From Hymenobacter sp. 15J16-1T3B (GTDB lineage: Bacteria > Bacteroidota > Bacteroidia > Cytophagales > Hymenobacteraceae), in the NCBI RefSeq assembly GCF_020711235.1, contig NZ_JAJFAV010000007.1, forward strand, positions 1 through 64,000: a stretch of 64,000 nt of DNA, read 5' to 3'. The position numbers and the translations under genes are program-made. Shown piece after piece: positions 26,070-34,988 of this stretch. A model generated the notes under the pieces. The model saw nothing but the letters and a program-made list of their open reading frames with translations, searched no databases and was not told the origin of the DNA. How positions within the stretch are numbered: the first letter of the stretch is position 1; each line of letters starts with the position of its first letter.

Positions 26070-26528
26070 GTGAAACCCCGCTCGTTGCTCGTGCGCCTTA
26101 CCAGCTTGTGGCTGGCCCTGCTCGTCCTCACCGCCTCGGTGGGCCTGACGGTGCAGCAGCACACCTGCTACGTGAGCGGCCGCACCCAGCGCGCGGTGGT
26201 GCTCACCCCGCACCACGGCTGTGCCCCCGCGGGCCTGGCCCAGGCGGACTGCAAGCGGCCGTCGCCGCTGAAAAAGGCCAGCGTCAAGAACGGCTGCTGC
26301 GAGTTCAGCGCCCACCACCACAAGGTGGATGCGTCGGCCCATGACCTGGCTCTGGGCAAAGTGCCCGTGCCGGCCCTGGTGGCCGTACTGCCCGCCGCGC
26401 CCATGTGGCCCCAGCCCGCCGCCGCGGCAGTAGCCGCCCACACGCGCATTCTGCACGCCGCCAATGCTTCGCCCCCACCCCGCGCGGGCCGGGCTTTGCT
26501 GACGTTCGTGTGCGTGCTCGTGGTCTAG
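26070..26528 (+). CDS. HYC_CC_PP-like small exported protein
   Basis: 152 residues from a GTG start (VKPRSLLVRLTSLWLALLVL); no ATG is available in the conserved part. An N-terminal signal/TM segment is followed by QQHTCYVSGRTQ, a paired NGCCEFSAHHHKVD, a second hydrophobic stretch (about 95-125) and SPPPRAGRALL near the C-terminus. The order H-x-C, CC, PP matches the Bacteroidota HYC_CC_PP family, which sits beside TonB receptors and HMA proteins, as here. Cys and His residues suggest metal binding in the envelope. Biochemical role unknown. Confidence 0.7.
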   Translation: MKPRSLLVRLTSLWLALLVLTASVGLTVQQHTCYVSGRTQRAVVLTPHHGCAPAGLAQADCKRPSPLKKASVKNGCCEFSAHHHKVDASAHDLALGKVPVPALVAVLPAAPMWPQPAAAAVAAHTRILHAANASPPPRAGRALLTFVCVLVV

Positions 26529-26635
26529 TCAGGATTCTTCGCGCCGCCGGGGCTGCGCTCAGCGCGGGTCCCGGCCGCATCAGCTCGACCGTAGCTGGTG
26601 CTCCACTGCCGGAAGAATTCTAACTTTCTGACCTC

Positions 26636-28978
26636 ATGTCCGCTACTCTGCGAGGCCGCGTGCTGCGCGTATTGCCCCTGCTGACGCTGGGGGCCGCGCC
26701 CGCCGCCTTTGCCCAATCATCCGCCGCCCCCGCCCGGGGCGAAGTCACCGACGGCGCCACCCGCGCCGCGCTGCCCGGCGCCGTGGTGCGCTGGCTCGGC
26801 ACCGACCAGGCCACCACCACCGACGAGCGAGGCCTGTTCGTGCTGCCCTACTCCACCAAGGCTACGGATGGCCGCCTCGTCATCAACGCCCTCGGCTACC
26901 GCGCCGACACCGTGCAGGCCGGGCCTTACGTGCGCATTGCGCTGAAAAACAGCGCCGAGCTGCAGGAAGTGGTCATCACCGACCGGGCCCCGAGCTACTC
27001 CTCGCTTACGCCGACTCATACGCAGGTCATCAGCAGCCGCGACCTGACCAAGTCGGCCTGCTGCAACCTAGCCGAAAGCTTCGAAACCAACGCCTCGGTG
27101 GAAGTCACGACCACCGACGCGGCCTCGGGCGCCAAGCAGATTCAGCTGCTGGGCCTCGACGGCTCCTACTCCCTGCTCACCGTCGACAACCTGCCGGCCC
27201 TGCGCGGGCTGTCCTCGCCCTACCGGCTGAATTACCTGGCCGGGCCCTGGATTGAGAGCATCGACATCATCAAGGGCATGGGCTCGGTGGTCAACGGCTA
27301 CGAGTCGATTTCGGGGCAGGTGAACGTGCGCCTCAAGGAGCCCGAGAAAACCGACCGGCTGCTCTTCAACGCCTATGCCAACGACTTCGGCAAGTTCGAC
27401 TTGAACCTGAACACCTCGGCCCGCATCAACTCCAAGTGGAGCACGGCCCTGCTGTTGCACACCGACCACTTGGGCACCCGCGTGGACCGCAACAAGGACG
27501 GCTTCCTCGACTTGCCGCTGGCCACGCAGTACAACGTGCTGAATAAGTGGAAATACAAGTCGGGCAAGGCGGTGGTGAGCGAGTGGGGCGTGGGCGCCCT
27601 GCGCGAAACCCGGCAGGGCGGGCAGGTGGGCTTCCGCGAAGACGACACCAGCAACCCCTATTACGGCATCACCCAGCAAACCACGCGCTACACGGCCTAC
27701 GGCAAGACCTCCTACACCTGGCCGACCAAGCCCTACCAGAGCCTGGGGCTGCTCGTGTCGGGCACCAGTCACGACTTCCAGTCGAGCTACGGGGCCAGCA
27801 CCTACGGCGTGAGCTTCGACTACACCCACGACCCGGACCACGCCGGCCATTTCCGCCCGCAACGCCAGTACAACGGCCTGCAGCGCACCGGCCTGGCCAC
27901 CTTGCTGTTTCAGAGCGCCATCGGCAACACGGCCCACGTGTACCGGCTCGGCGCCAGCTACCTCTACGACGACTACCAGGAGCACCTGCGCACCGGCTTC
28001 CGCGCGGGCGAAACGGCCGAGCAGGAGCGGCTGCGCAGCCTGCGCGCCCGCACCGAGCGCGTGCCCGGGGCTTTTGCCGAGTACACCTACCAGAACTCCA
28101 AGAACCTGACCGTGGTGGCCGGCGCCCGCGCCGACTACCACAACCTCTACGGCTGGTTTCTCACGCCGCGCCTGAACGTGAAAGTCGACGCGACGCAGAG
28201 CACTGTGCTGCGCCTAGCGGCCGGCCGCGGCTACCGCGTGGCCAACCCCATTGCCGAAAACACCGGCATGCTCGTCAGCAGCCGCCCCTTCAGCGTGGCC
28301 ACCGACCTGCAGCCCGAGAAGGCCTGGAACGTGGGCGGCTCCTTCTCGCAGTACTTCACCGTGGCGGGCCGGCAGGCGACGTTCGTAGCCGACTACTACC
28401 ACACCATTTTCCAGAACCAGGTGGTGGCCGACCCGTACACGGTGCCCTCCCTGCTGCTGATTCGCAACCTGGAGCCGGGCGGCCGCTCCTACTCCCGCTC
28501 CTTCCAGGCTGAGGTGCAGGTGGAGCCGCTCAAGGGCCTGCAGGCCAAGGCGGCCTATAAGTGGCTGGACGTGAAAACCAGCTACGGCGGCGACCTGTTA
28601 CCCAAGCCCCTCACGCCCCAACACCGCCTGTTCGCCAACCTGAGCTACGCCAGCGCCTTTGATAAGTGGCGGGCCGACCTAACGGCGCAGTGGTACGGCC
28701 GCCGGCCCTACGCCCCCGGCCTCATGCACCAGCACGACGCGGGCGCCAGCGACAAAGTCCTCTACTCGCCGCGCTACGCCACGCTCAACGCCCAGCTCAC
28801 CCGCGCCTTCAAGCGCTTTGACGTGTACGCCGGCGTGGAGAACCTGACCGACTACCGCCAGCGCAACCCCATTGATGCGGCCGACCAGCCCTTCGGCCCC
28901 ACCTTCGACGCGGCCATGAACTGGGGGCCCATCTACGGGCGTTTGACCTACGTGGGCTTGCGCTTTCGCTTGGAATAG
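26636..28978 (+). CDS. TonB-dependent receptor, probably for a metal complex
   Basis: 780 residues: signal peptide (to about 24, PAAFAQ), a CarboxypepD_reg-like domain (about 30-105, GEVTDGATRAALPGAVVRW), plug (about 125-240, SVEVTTTDAASGAKQIQLLGLDG, INRGMGSV-type IIKGMGSVVNGYESISGQV), then a beta barrel ending in an aromatic-rich strand (YGRLTYVGLRFRLE). It lies between the HYC_CC_PP-like gene and an HMA-domain gene, so a copper or similar metal substrate is inferred. The substrate cannot be read from the sequence. Confidence 0.9.
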   Translation: MSATLRGRVLRVLPLLTLGAAPAAFAQSSAAPARGEVTDGATRAALPGAVVRWLGTDQATTTDERGLFVLPYSTKATDGRLVINALGYRADTVQAGPYVRIALKNSAELQEVVITDRAPSYSSLTPTHTQVISSRDLTKSACCNLAESFETNASVEVTTTDAASGAKQIQLLGLDGSYSLLTVDNLPALRGLSSPYRLNYLAGPWIESIDIIKGMGSVVNGYESISGQVNVRLKEPEKTDRLLFNAYANDFGKFDLNLNTSARINSKWSTALLLHTDHLGTRVDRNKDGFLDLPLATQYNVLNKWKYKSGKAVVSEWGVGALRETRQGGQVGFREDDTSNPYYGITQQTTRYTAYGKTSYTWPTKPYQSLGLLVSGTSHDFQSSYGASTYGVSFDYTHDPDHAGHFRPQRQYNGLQRTGLATLLFQSAIGNTAHVYRLGASYLYDDYQEHLRTGFRAGETAEQERLRSLRARTERVPGAFAEYTYQNSKNLTVVAGARADYHNLYGWFLTPRLNVKVDATQSTVLRLAAGRGYRVANPIAENTGMLVSSRPFSVATDLQPEKAWNVGGSFSQYFTVAGRQATFVADYYHTIFQNQVVADPYTVPSLLLIRNLEPGGRSYSRSFQAEVQVEPLKGLQAKAAYKWLDVKTSYGGDLLPKPLTPQHRLFANLSYASAFDKWRADLTAQWYGRRPYAPGLMHQHDAGASDKVLYSPRYATLNAQLTRAFKRFDVYAGVENLTDYRQRNPIDAADQPFGPTFDAAMNWGPIYGRLTYVGLRFRLE

Positions 28979-29044
28979 TTATTGCCAACGCCCGGTGGCC
29001 CGCCGCAGCCGGGTACTTTCTACTCGCTTCACTTCTTTGCTGAT

Positions 29045-29422
29045 ATGAACCTCTTCCGCTCCCTCCTGCTGACTTTCTCGGTGGTGTTCACTGCCGCCGC
29101 CGCTCAGGCCCAAACGACGCCGGCCGCCAAGGCCAAAGCCAAGCCCGGCACTGAGCAAGTGCAAATCAAAACCTCGGCCGTGTGCGACATGTGCAAGGCC
29201 CGCCTCGAAAAAGCCATGGCCTACGAAAAAGGCGTGCAGTCGGCCCTGCTCGACGTGCCCACGCAGGTATTGACGGTAAGCTACCGCGCCGACAAAACCA
29301 CGCCCGAAGCCCTGCGCGCCGCCGTGACAGCCACCGGCTACGACGCCGACGCCACCGCGGCCAACGCCAAGGCCTACGACCGGCTGCCCGACTGCTGCAA
29401 GAAAACCAACGCCGTCCACTAA
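29045..29422 (+). CDS. Exported heavy-metal-associated (HMA) domain protein
   Basis: 125 residues from the ATG at 29045; an upstream in-frame extension lacks a signal peptide start. Residues 1-23 form a signal peptide (AAAQAQ). The HMA fold follows with the metal-binding motif SAVCDMCKARLEKAM, then VQSALLDVPTQVLTVSY. A CC pair near the C-terminus (LPDCCKKTN) is extra to the classic domain. Probably a periplasmic copper carrier working with the TonB receptor upstream. A long GC-rich hairpin follows. Confidence 0.88.
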   Translation: MNLFRSLLLTFSVVFTAAAAQAQTTPAAKAKAKPGTEQVQIKTSAVCDMCKARLEKAMAYEKGVQSALLDVPTQVLTVSYRADKTTPEALRAAVTATGYDADATAANAKAYDRLPDCCKKTNAVH

Positions 29423-29444
29423 GACCGGCGCTGGTGTAGCTACG

Positions 29445-29489
29445 CGCGGCGGCCCGGCGCCAGGAGTTTTCCTGCGCCGGGCCGCCGCG
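29445..29489 (+). terminator. Long GC hairpin after the HMA gene
   Basis: CGCGGCGGCCCGGCGC is complementary to the segment ending at 29489 apart from one bulged base, with a short AGTTTT loop. No T-run follows directly (GGTCATTTAATAAG), so it is either a weak terminator or a structural hairpin between convergent genes. Confidence 0.5.
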
Positions 29490-29510
29490 GTCATTTAATA
29501 AGTATTGGGG

Positions 29511-30059
29511 TCAGGCCACCGCCCCCGTCTGCGTTTCAAATTCCAGCTGCAAGCGCAGCGGCAGGGGCCGGCTGAAGCGCCGCCGGTGCGTGCCCGACAG
29601 CTCCAGCGTAAACCAATCGGTGCGCAGGTAGTCGAGCAGATTCACGCGGCCCTGCACCACCATGTCGATGCGGTCCGGCCGAATATCGTCTTCGCCAAAG
29701 CCGGCCAGCAGGGTTTTGTGGCTTTGCGTGGAAATAAAGCAATTGCCCGTAGCCAACGCGGCCAGCGAGGGGCCGTGCTGCGGCCGGCCGTCGGGCCGCA
29801 GCACGGGCAGTAGTTCGAGCCGGGCGGCGCGCAGGTACAGCGCCGTCACGTTCGGTTGGGTCAGCGGCCCGAGGCACTCCAGGTTGCCCGGCAAGGTGGC
29901 CTCGATGAGGTAGATCTGTTCGAGCGAGGGGTCAATGCGCAACTTGACCGAACGCGTGCGGATTGTAGAGGCCAGGGGGCGCGGCCGCTGGTGGCGCGCA
30001 ATCGTCAGGGCCACCCCCAATACCACCGGCGGAGGGGCCACCGAACTGAGGTGAGCCAT
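29511..30059 (-). CDS. Hypothetical protein
   Basis: 182 residues with no recognised domain. No signal peptide or TM helix. Segments such as VKLRIDPSLEQIYLIEATLPG, NVTALYLRAARLELLPVL and LLDYLRTDWFTLELSG look like a compact alpha/beta or beta-sandwich protein. Codon pattern resembles neighbours, supporting a real gene. It converges with the HMA gene. The 30060-30341 gap upstream shows no other gene. Confidence 0.6.
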   Translation of the reverse strand: MAHLSSVAPPPVVLGVALTIARHQRPRPLASTIRTRSVKLRIDPSLEQIYLIEATLPGNLECLGPLTQPNVTALYLRAARLELLPVLRPDGRPQHGPSLAALATGNCFISTQSHKTLLAGFGEDDIRPDRIDMVVQGRVNLLDYLRTDWFTLELSGTHRRRFSRPLPLRLQLEFETQTGAVA

Positions 30060-30341
30060 GAATCAGGAAAAAAGAGCCAAGCAACACAAATCAAACAGCA
30101 GGAGGCGGAGCACAACGCGCAGATAATCAACCCCGATTACTGCGGGAGCCGGGTGGTAACGGCTGGGTCTGACCTGTGTACGCAAAAGTTGTCACTTGAT
30201 TTGCTTAAAATGGGGAAACCTTCTCCCGGTGGTCTACCAACCCCTTCCAGCAGTCGTTCAACTGATATTCTTCGGCGATGAAGTAGCTTCTACATTCTTT
30301 GCTTAGTATATTCACCGCCATTGTTGCTGCTCCACTCAGTC

Positions 30342-31079
30342 ATGAAGATTTCTTGCTTGCTTCTCGATGATGATCCGTTGGTGTTGGACCTGTTGCAGGC
30401 GTACGTTGCCATGACGGACGTGCTGGACGTGAAGGCCACCTTTACGGATCCATTGGAAGCCCACAGCTACCTGCTCGAACATCCCGTGCAGGTGCTGTTT
30501 TCCGACGTGACGATGCCCCACCTGTCGGGCTTGGACCTGGTCCGCTCCCTGCACGAGCCGCCGCTGGTGGTGCTGATGACGGCTTACCCGCAGTACGCCA
30601 TGGAGGGCTTCAACCTCGACGTGTGCGACTTCCTGCTCAAGCCGATTTCGCTGGACCGCTTCCTGAAAGCCGTCAACAAAGTGGCCGGGCTGCTGCGCGC
30701 CAGTCAAACCCCGCCCGCCGGCGCCGATGACCTGCTCTCCGGCTGGGGTTCCTTCTTTATCCGCACCGATTCGCAGTTCGTGCGCCTGCACTACCGCGAG
30801 GTGCTCTACATCGAAGCCCTGAAGGACTTCACCAAAATCAACACCGTGGACGGGCGCACGCACCTGACCCTGGTGAACCTGAAAAACATTGAGGAGCAGC
30901 TACCGGCGGGCATGTTCGTGCGTACGCACCGCTCTTACCTCGTCAATGCCGCCCGCATCGAAGCCCTCAGCAGCCAGGAAGTGAAAGTGGGTGGCCGCGC
31001 ACTGCCGCTGGGCCAGACCTACCGCGACCAGGTGACCGAGCGGGTAGTCAACAAAGCGCTTATTCGGCGGCAACACTAG
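30342..31079 (+). CDS. LytTR-type response regulator
   Basis: 245 residues from the ATG at 30342. Receiver domain (1-120) has acidic D9-D11 (LLLDDDP), phospho-acceptor D55 in VLFSDVTMPHLSGLDL and the conserved lysine in LLKPISLDRFLKAV. The LytTR DNA-binding domain (about 140-245) carries FFIRTDSQFVRLHYREVLYIEALKDF and FVRTHRSYLVNAARI. This LytR/AlgR architecture usually pairs with a histidine kinase. Here a kinase gene runs toward it and the last 20 bp overlap. Confidence 0.93.
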   Translation: MKISCLLLDDDPLVLDLLQAYVAMTDVLDVKATFTDPLEAHSYLLEHPVQVLFSDVTMPHLSGLDLVRSLHEPPLVVLMTAYPQYAMEGFNLDVCDFLLKPISLDRFLKAVNKVAGLLRASQTPPAGADDLLSGWGSFFIRTDSQFVRLHYREVLYIEALKDFTKINTVDGRTHLTLVNLKNIEEQLPAGMFVRTHRSYLVNAARIEALSSQEVKVGGRALPLGQTYRDQVTERVVNKALIRRQH

Positions 31080-33156
31080 GGGCCACCCCAGGCCCCGCTC
31101 CCAGAGAGCGGCCCCGAACCGCGTCGGGGGCCGGGGCGACGGACGGTTCGGCTGCCAGCACGGTAAAGCGGAACGTCGAGCCCCGGCCCTCCTCGCTTTC
31201 GAAGGTGAGCTGGCCGCCGTTGCGCTCCACAAAGTCCTTGCAGAGGCGCAGGCCCAGGCCGGTACCCTTTTCGCGGGCCGTGCCCAGGGTGGTGTGGTGC
31301 CCGGCCTCGCCGAAAATCTTGGTGTAGTCGGCCGGGGCAATGCCCACGCCGGTGTCGCGCACGGCCACCTGCCACCACTTGCCCTGCCGCGTGGCCGAGA
31401 GCGTGACGGTGCCGCCCGAGGGCGTAAACTTGATGGCGTTGGAGAGTAGGTTGCGCAGCACCAAACGCGTCATGTTCAAGTCGGCGCGCACGGGGTGCTC
31501 TTCGCGCAGGTGATTGAGCACCATGATGTTTTTGCGCTCGGCGTCGCCCAACAACAGGGTTAGGCACTCCTCAGCAATGGCGTCGAGGCGGAAGTACTCG
31601 GTGCGTGGCCCGGCACCCTGCATCTGGGTCGCGGCCCAGTTGAGCATGTTATCGAGCAGGCGCAGGGTGGTGTCGAGAGTGCGGCTGAGGCGGTCGGTGT
31701 GCTGGGCAATCTTCTCCGGCGGCAGCGTGCCCATCGAGAGCAGCGTCAGCAGGGAGTACAACGAGCTGAGTGGGCTGCGCAAATCGTGCGAAATCACCGA
31801 AAACAACGTGTCCTTGGTGCGGTTGAGGCGGTCTAGCTCTTCCTTTTGCCGGCTGATGGCCGCGTTTTGCCGTTCCAGCAGCAAGTTCACGCGCAGCTGC
31901 TCCTTGCGGCCGCGGTGTAGGGCCACCACCGTCAGCAGCAGCAGCACGGTGCCCACGGCCAGCACGTTGCGGGCCAGCTTCTGCCGGCGCAGGTTGGCTT
32001 CCTGCACTTCGCGCTTCTTGATGAGCAGCTGAATTTCCCGCTCCTTCTTTTCGGTTTCGTAGCGCGTGCGCAGCTCGGCCACCTGCTCGGCGCGGCGCTC
32101 GGCCGCGGCGCTGTCCTGCAAGCTCACGTAGCGCGACAGGGCCGTGAGGGCCGGCGCTACTTCGCCGCGCTGCCGGTACAAGTCGGACAGGCGCTGGAAT
32201 ACCTGAGCCAAGCGGGCCTTGCTGCCCGCCCGCTGCACCAGTGGCTGGGCTTTGGCCAGGTAGCGCTCGGCCACATCGGCGTTGCCGAGAGCCACGTTGC
32301 CCCGCGCCAACGACTCGTAGAGCGTAGCGGCCAGTTCTGCCGGCGTGGCGTGGCGGGGCAGTTGCCCAAGGGCGCGGGTATAGTAGCCCAGCGCCACTTC
32401 CTGGTTGCCCACCACGGTGGCGTAAGCTTCGCCGGCGCTGTGCAGGGCGTAGGCCACGCCCACGCTGTCGTGCAGGGCGGTGGCCTGCTCGGCGCTTTGC
32501 CGCAGGTAGTACACGGCCCGGCTGAAGTGGTGCTGCTCCAGGTGCATGCGGCCGATGGCGTGCAGGGTCACGGCGGCGCTGCGCAGGTTGCCCAAGCGCT
32601 GCCAGATGCCGTAGGCACGCTGGTAGTTGTTGAGGGCCGCTCCCCAGTTCCGCTCGCTGGCATAGAGGTCGGCGAGGTGCTCGTAGGTGTGCGCCTCGGC
32701 GGTGGCGTCGTGCAGGCGGCCGAACTGCTGCAGGGCCTGTACGTAGCTCACGCGGGCGCGGCCGGTGTCGCCCTGGGCAAAGCGGACCCGCCCGAGCAGC
32801 AGCCAGCTGCTGGCCGTCGGCTTGCCCGCTTCCTGGTAAAAGCGCAGCGCCTTCTGGGCGTGGCCCAGGGCTTGGTCGTAACGGTGCAACTGCAGCAGCA
32901 CCGTGGCCATACGGGTGTGGGCCCCGCCGGTAGTGCCGGGCGAGCCACCCTCCGCCAACTGCAATTCGCGCTGGGCCGCTTGCAAGGATTCGGGGGCCGA
33001 GGTCGTCAGCGGGGCGTAGCGCAGGCTCCCCGGCAAGCCCACTTGGCTGTCGTCGTCGCGGATGTCGGCGCGAGCGGGCAGCACCGCCAGCCAACCCAGC
33101 AGCAGCCAGCCTAGCAGGCGGTAGCGGCGGGGAGTACGACGGGGGTTGAGGGGCAT
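31060..33156 (-). CDS. TPR-containing sensor histidine kinase
   Basis: 698 residues: signal peptide or anchor near 12-32, about seven tetratricopeptide-like repeats (50-390), one TM helix near 400-420 (NVLAVGTVLLLLTVVAL), a coiled segment, HisKA with VISHDLRSPLSSLYSL (histidine near 458) and an HATPase with LLSNAIKFTPSGG (N box), DTGVGIAP (G1) and GTGLGLRL (G2). The periplasmic TPR array is a typical Bacteroidota sensor design. Its 3' end overlaps the response regulator tail to tail, so the two may be partners although convergent. Confidence 0.92.
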   Translation of the reverse strand: MPLNPRRTPRRYRLLGWLLLGWLAVLPARADIRDDDSQVGLPGSLRYAPLTTSAPESLQAAQRELQLAEGGSPGTTGGAHTRMATVLLQLHRYDQALGHAQKALRFYQEAGKPTASSWLLLGRVRFAQGDTGRARVSYVQALQQFGRLHDATAEAHTYEHLADLYASERNWGAALNNYQRAYGIWQRLGNLRSAAVTLHAIGRMHLEQHHFSRAVYYLRQSAEQATALHDSVGVAYALHSAGEAYATVVGNQEVALGYYTRALGQLPRHATPAELAATLYESLARGNVALGNADVAERYLAKAQPLVQRAGSKARLAQVFQRLSDLYRQRGEVAPALTALSRYVSLQDSAAAERRAEQVAELRTRYETEKKEREIQLLIKKREVQEANLRRQKLARNVLAVGTVLLLLTVVALHRGRKEQLRVNLLLERQNAAISRQKEELDRLNRTKDTLFSVISHDLRSPLSSLYSLLTLLSMGTLPPEKIAQHTDRLSRTLDTTLRLLDNMLNWAATQMQGAGPRTEYFRLDAIAEECLTLLLGDAERKNIMVLNHLREEHPVRADLNMTRLVLRNLLSNAIKFTPSGGTVTLSATRQGKWWQVAVRDTGVGIAPADYTKIFGEAGHHTTLGTAREKGTGLGLRLCKDFVERNGGQLTFESEEGRGSTFRFTVLAAEPSVAPAPDAVRGRSLGAGPGVAPSVAAE

Positions 33157-33272
33157 ATGGATGGAGCTTGGGCCGGGGCCCGCTGCGCTGACTTCTTTTT
33201 TCGCTAGCTAAAAATAGGAAAAAAGAAGGACAATCGACTTTTACCGCGCCCGCAGTTTTCTAAGCTCGACCC

Positions 33273-34055
33273 TTATTTGGTTTGCCAAAGCCGCCACCAC
33301 GGCAAATACGGCTGATCGTGGTGCTCGTAGTGGTAGCCAAAAAAATAACAGCTGACGAAGGCCCACAGGTGATGCGGCAGTTGCGTGCCCGATTTGTGCA
33401 CGTTGTCGGGCGCGTGTTCCCCGCGGTGGGGCAGGTACGTCCCAAAATAGAACAATTGCACCGTGGCAAGAACGGCCGGTATCATCCAGAAGGCAATAAC
33501 ATTGCTCATCGGGAAAAAATACTTCAGCACGTTGTAGGTCGCCGCCATCAGCAGCACCTGCCACACGGTGATGTAGTTGCGCGCGAAGCGCAGCAGCCAG
33601 AGCAGAAACGCCGGGTGGCGGCCGTCGTGAAAATCAGGGTCGTCGGGGGTAGCGACGTGGCGGTGGTGGGCGTGGTGGCGCGGCAGCAGGCGCGGAAACC
33701 AATTGTAGGCAAACAGCAGCGCCGTCACCGTGCCGATGGCGTTGTTGAGGCGCCGGTTGGGGCTGACCACGCCGTGCATGGCGTCGTGGGCAGTGATGAA
33801 CAGGCCGGTGTAGAGGTGGGTTTGCAGCAGCAGCAGCAGGTAGGGCGCGGGCGTACGCCAGTCGGGCTGGTAGTAGGCCAGCAGGTAGGTCAGCAGCGCC
33901 GTCCAGCAGACGATTATCAGACCAGCCACCGCCACGCCCCGCCAGCCCAGCGGCGCGGGTTTCAGGCGCGGCTTCGCCGGGGCGGGCGCGAAGGCGTGGC
34001 CGAACGGTTCTTCGCGTACCGCGGCGCTGCTCCGGATATGGTTTGCGTTACTCAT
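33273..34055 (-). CDS. crtW: Beta-carotene ketolase, CrtW family
   Basis: Membrane di-iron oxygenase adding 4-keto groups to beta-ionone rings. 260 residues with four hydrophobic helices and the CrtW histidine motifs: HDAMHG (in GLFITAHDAMHGVVSP), RHHAHHRHVATPDDPDFHDG, and FFGYHYEHHDQPYLPWWRLW. These match CrtW more closely than fatty acid desaturases, where DAMHG is unusual. It is last in the carotenoid region and same-strand with ispH. Residual doubt is only about the exact substrate. Confidence 0.88.
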   Translation of the reverse strand: MSNANHIRSSAAVREEPFGHAFAPAPAKPRLKPAPLGWRGVAVAGLIIVCWTALLTYLLAYYQPDWRTPAPYLLLLLQTHLYTGLFITAHDAMHGVVSPNRRLNNAIGTVTALLFAYNWFPRLLPRHHAHHRHVATPDDPDFHDGRHPAFLLWLLRFARNYITVWQVLLMAATYNVLKYFFPMSNVIAFWMIPAVLATVQLFYFGTYLPHRGEHAPDNVHKSGTQLPHHLWAFVSCYFFGYHYEHHDQPYLPWWRLWQTK

Positions 34056-34078
34056 TCGCTACTGGCTCAGGCGCCGCT

Positions 34079-34927
34079 TCAGAGCCGCAGCAGCGCGTCG
34101 CGCACATCTTCCATCAGCCACATCGGGGTGCTGGTGGCGCCGCAGATGCCCACCGTTTGGCCGGGCCGGAACCAAGCGGCGTCCAGCTCGTCGACTTTGG
34201 AAATGAAGTGCGTGTTGGGGTTGGTGTCTTTGCAGGCCTGGTAGAGCACCTTGCCGTTAGAGCTTTTCGTGCCCGACACGAACACCACCTGGTCGTAGTC
34301 GGTGGCGAAGCGGCGCAGCTCCTGGTCGCGGTTCGAGACCTGCCGGCAGATGGTGTCGTTGGCCGACACTTGGTAGCCGCGGGTTTCCAGCTCGTTTTTG
34401 ATGCGGTAAAACGAGTCGGTGCTCTTGGTGGTCTGGCTGTAGAGGGTAATGTTCGGGGGCAGCTCGTGGCGCAGCAGCTCGTCGAGGTTTTCGAACACCA
34501 CCGCGTCGCCGCGGGTTTGGCCGAGCAGGCCCTGCACCTCGGCGTGGCCGTGCTTGCCGTAGATGAAAATCTTGTCCTTCCGGTCGTAGCTGGTCTTGAT
34601 GCGGTTCTGCAGCTTGAGCACCACCGGGCAGGAGGCGTCGATGAGCGTCAGGTCGTTTTGCAGGGCCATCTGGTAGGTGCTCGGCGGCTCGCCGTGGGCC
34701 CGAATGAGCACTTTCTCGCTGCGCAGACCGGCCAGGGTGGCGTAGTCGATGATGCGCAAGCCGCGCTTTTCCAGGCGCTCCACTTCCTCGTCGTTGTGCA
34801 CGATGTCGCCGAGGCAATACAGATACCCCTGCTCGTCGAGGATGTCTTCCGCCATCTGAATGGCGTAAATCACCCCGAAGCAGAAGCCGGAATGCGGGTC
34901 GATGCGGACGCTGAGGTTGAGCGACAT
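34079..34927 (-). CDS. ispH: 4-hydroxy-3-methylbut-2-enyl diphosphate reductase
   Basis: Last step of the MEP pathway, giving IPP and DMAPP from HMBPP with a [4Fe-4S] cluster. 282 residues from the ATG at 34927; a longer frame to 35074 overlaps the upstream gene and adds non-family sequence. Cluster cysteines occur in SGFCFGVIYAIQMAED, LIDASCPVVLKLQ and TVGICGATSTPMWLMEDV. Placement with crt genes suggests supply of isoprenoid precursors for pigments, though the enzyme is also essential housekeeping. Confidence 0.95.
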   Translation of the reverse strand: MSLNLSVRIDPHSGFCFGVIYAIQMAEDILDEQGYLYCLGDIVHNDEEVERLEKRGLRIIDYATLAGLRSEKVLIRAHGEPPSTYQMALQNDLTLIDASCPVVLKLQNRIKTSYDRKDKIFIYGKHGHAEVQGLLGQTRGDAVVFENLDELLRHELPPNITLYSQTTKSTDSFYRIKNELETRGYQVSANDTICRQVSNRDQELRRFATDYDQVVFVSGTKSSNGKVLYQACKDTNPNTHFISKVDELDAAWFRPGQTVGICGATSTPMWLMEDVRDALLRL

Positions 34928-34988
34928 GGTGAAAATGTAACCGCGGAAAAAGGGAGAAGGTTGCAGGAAACGGAAGGGGAAGCGGAGG

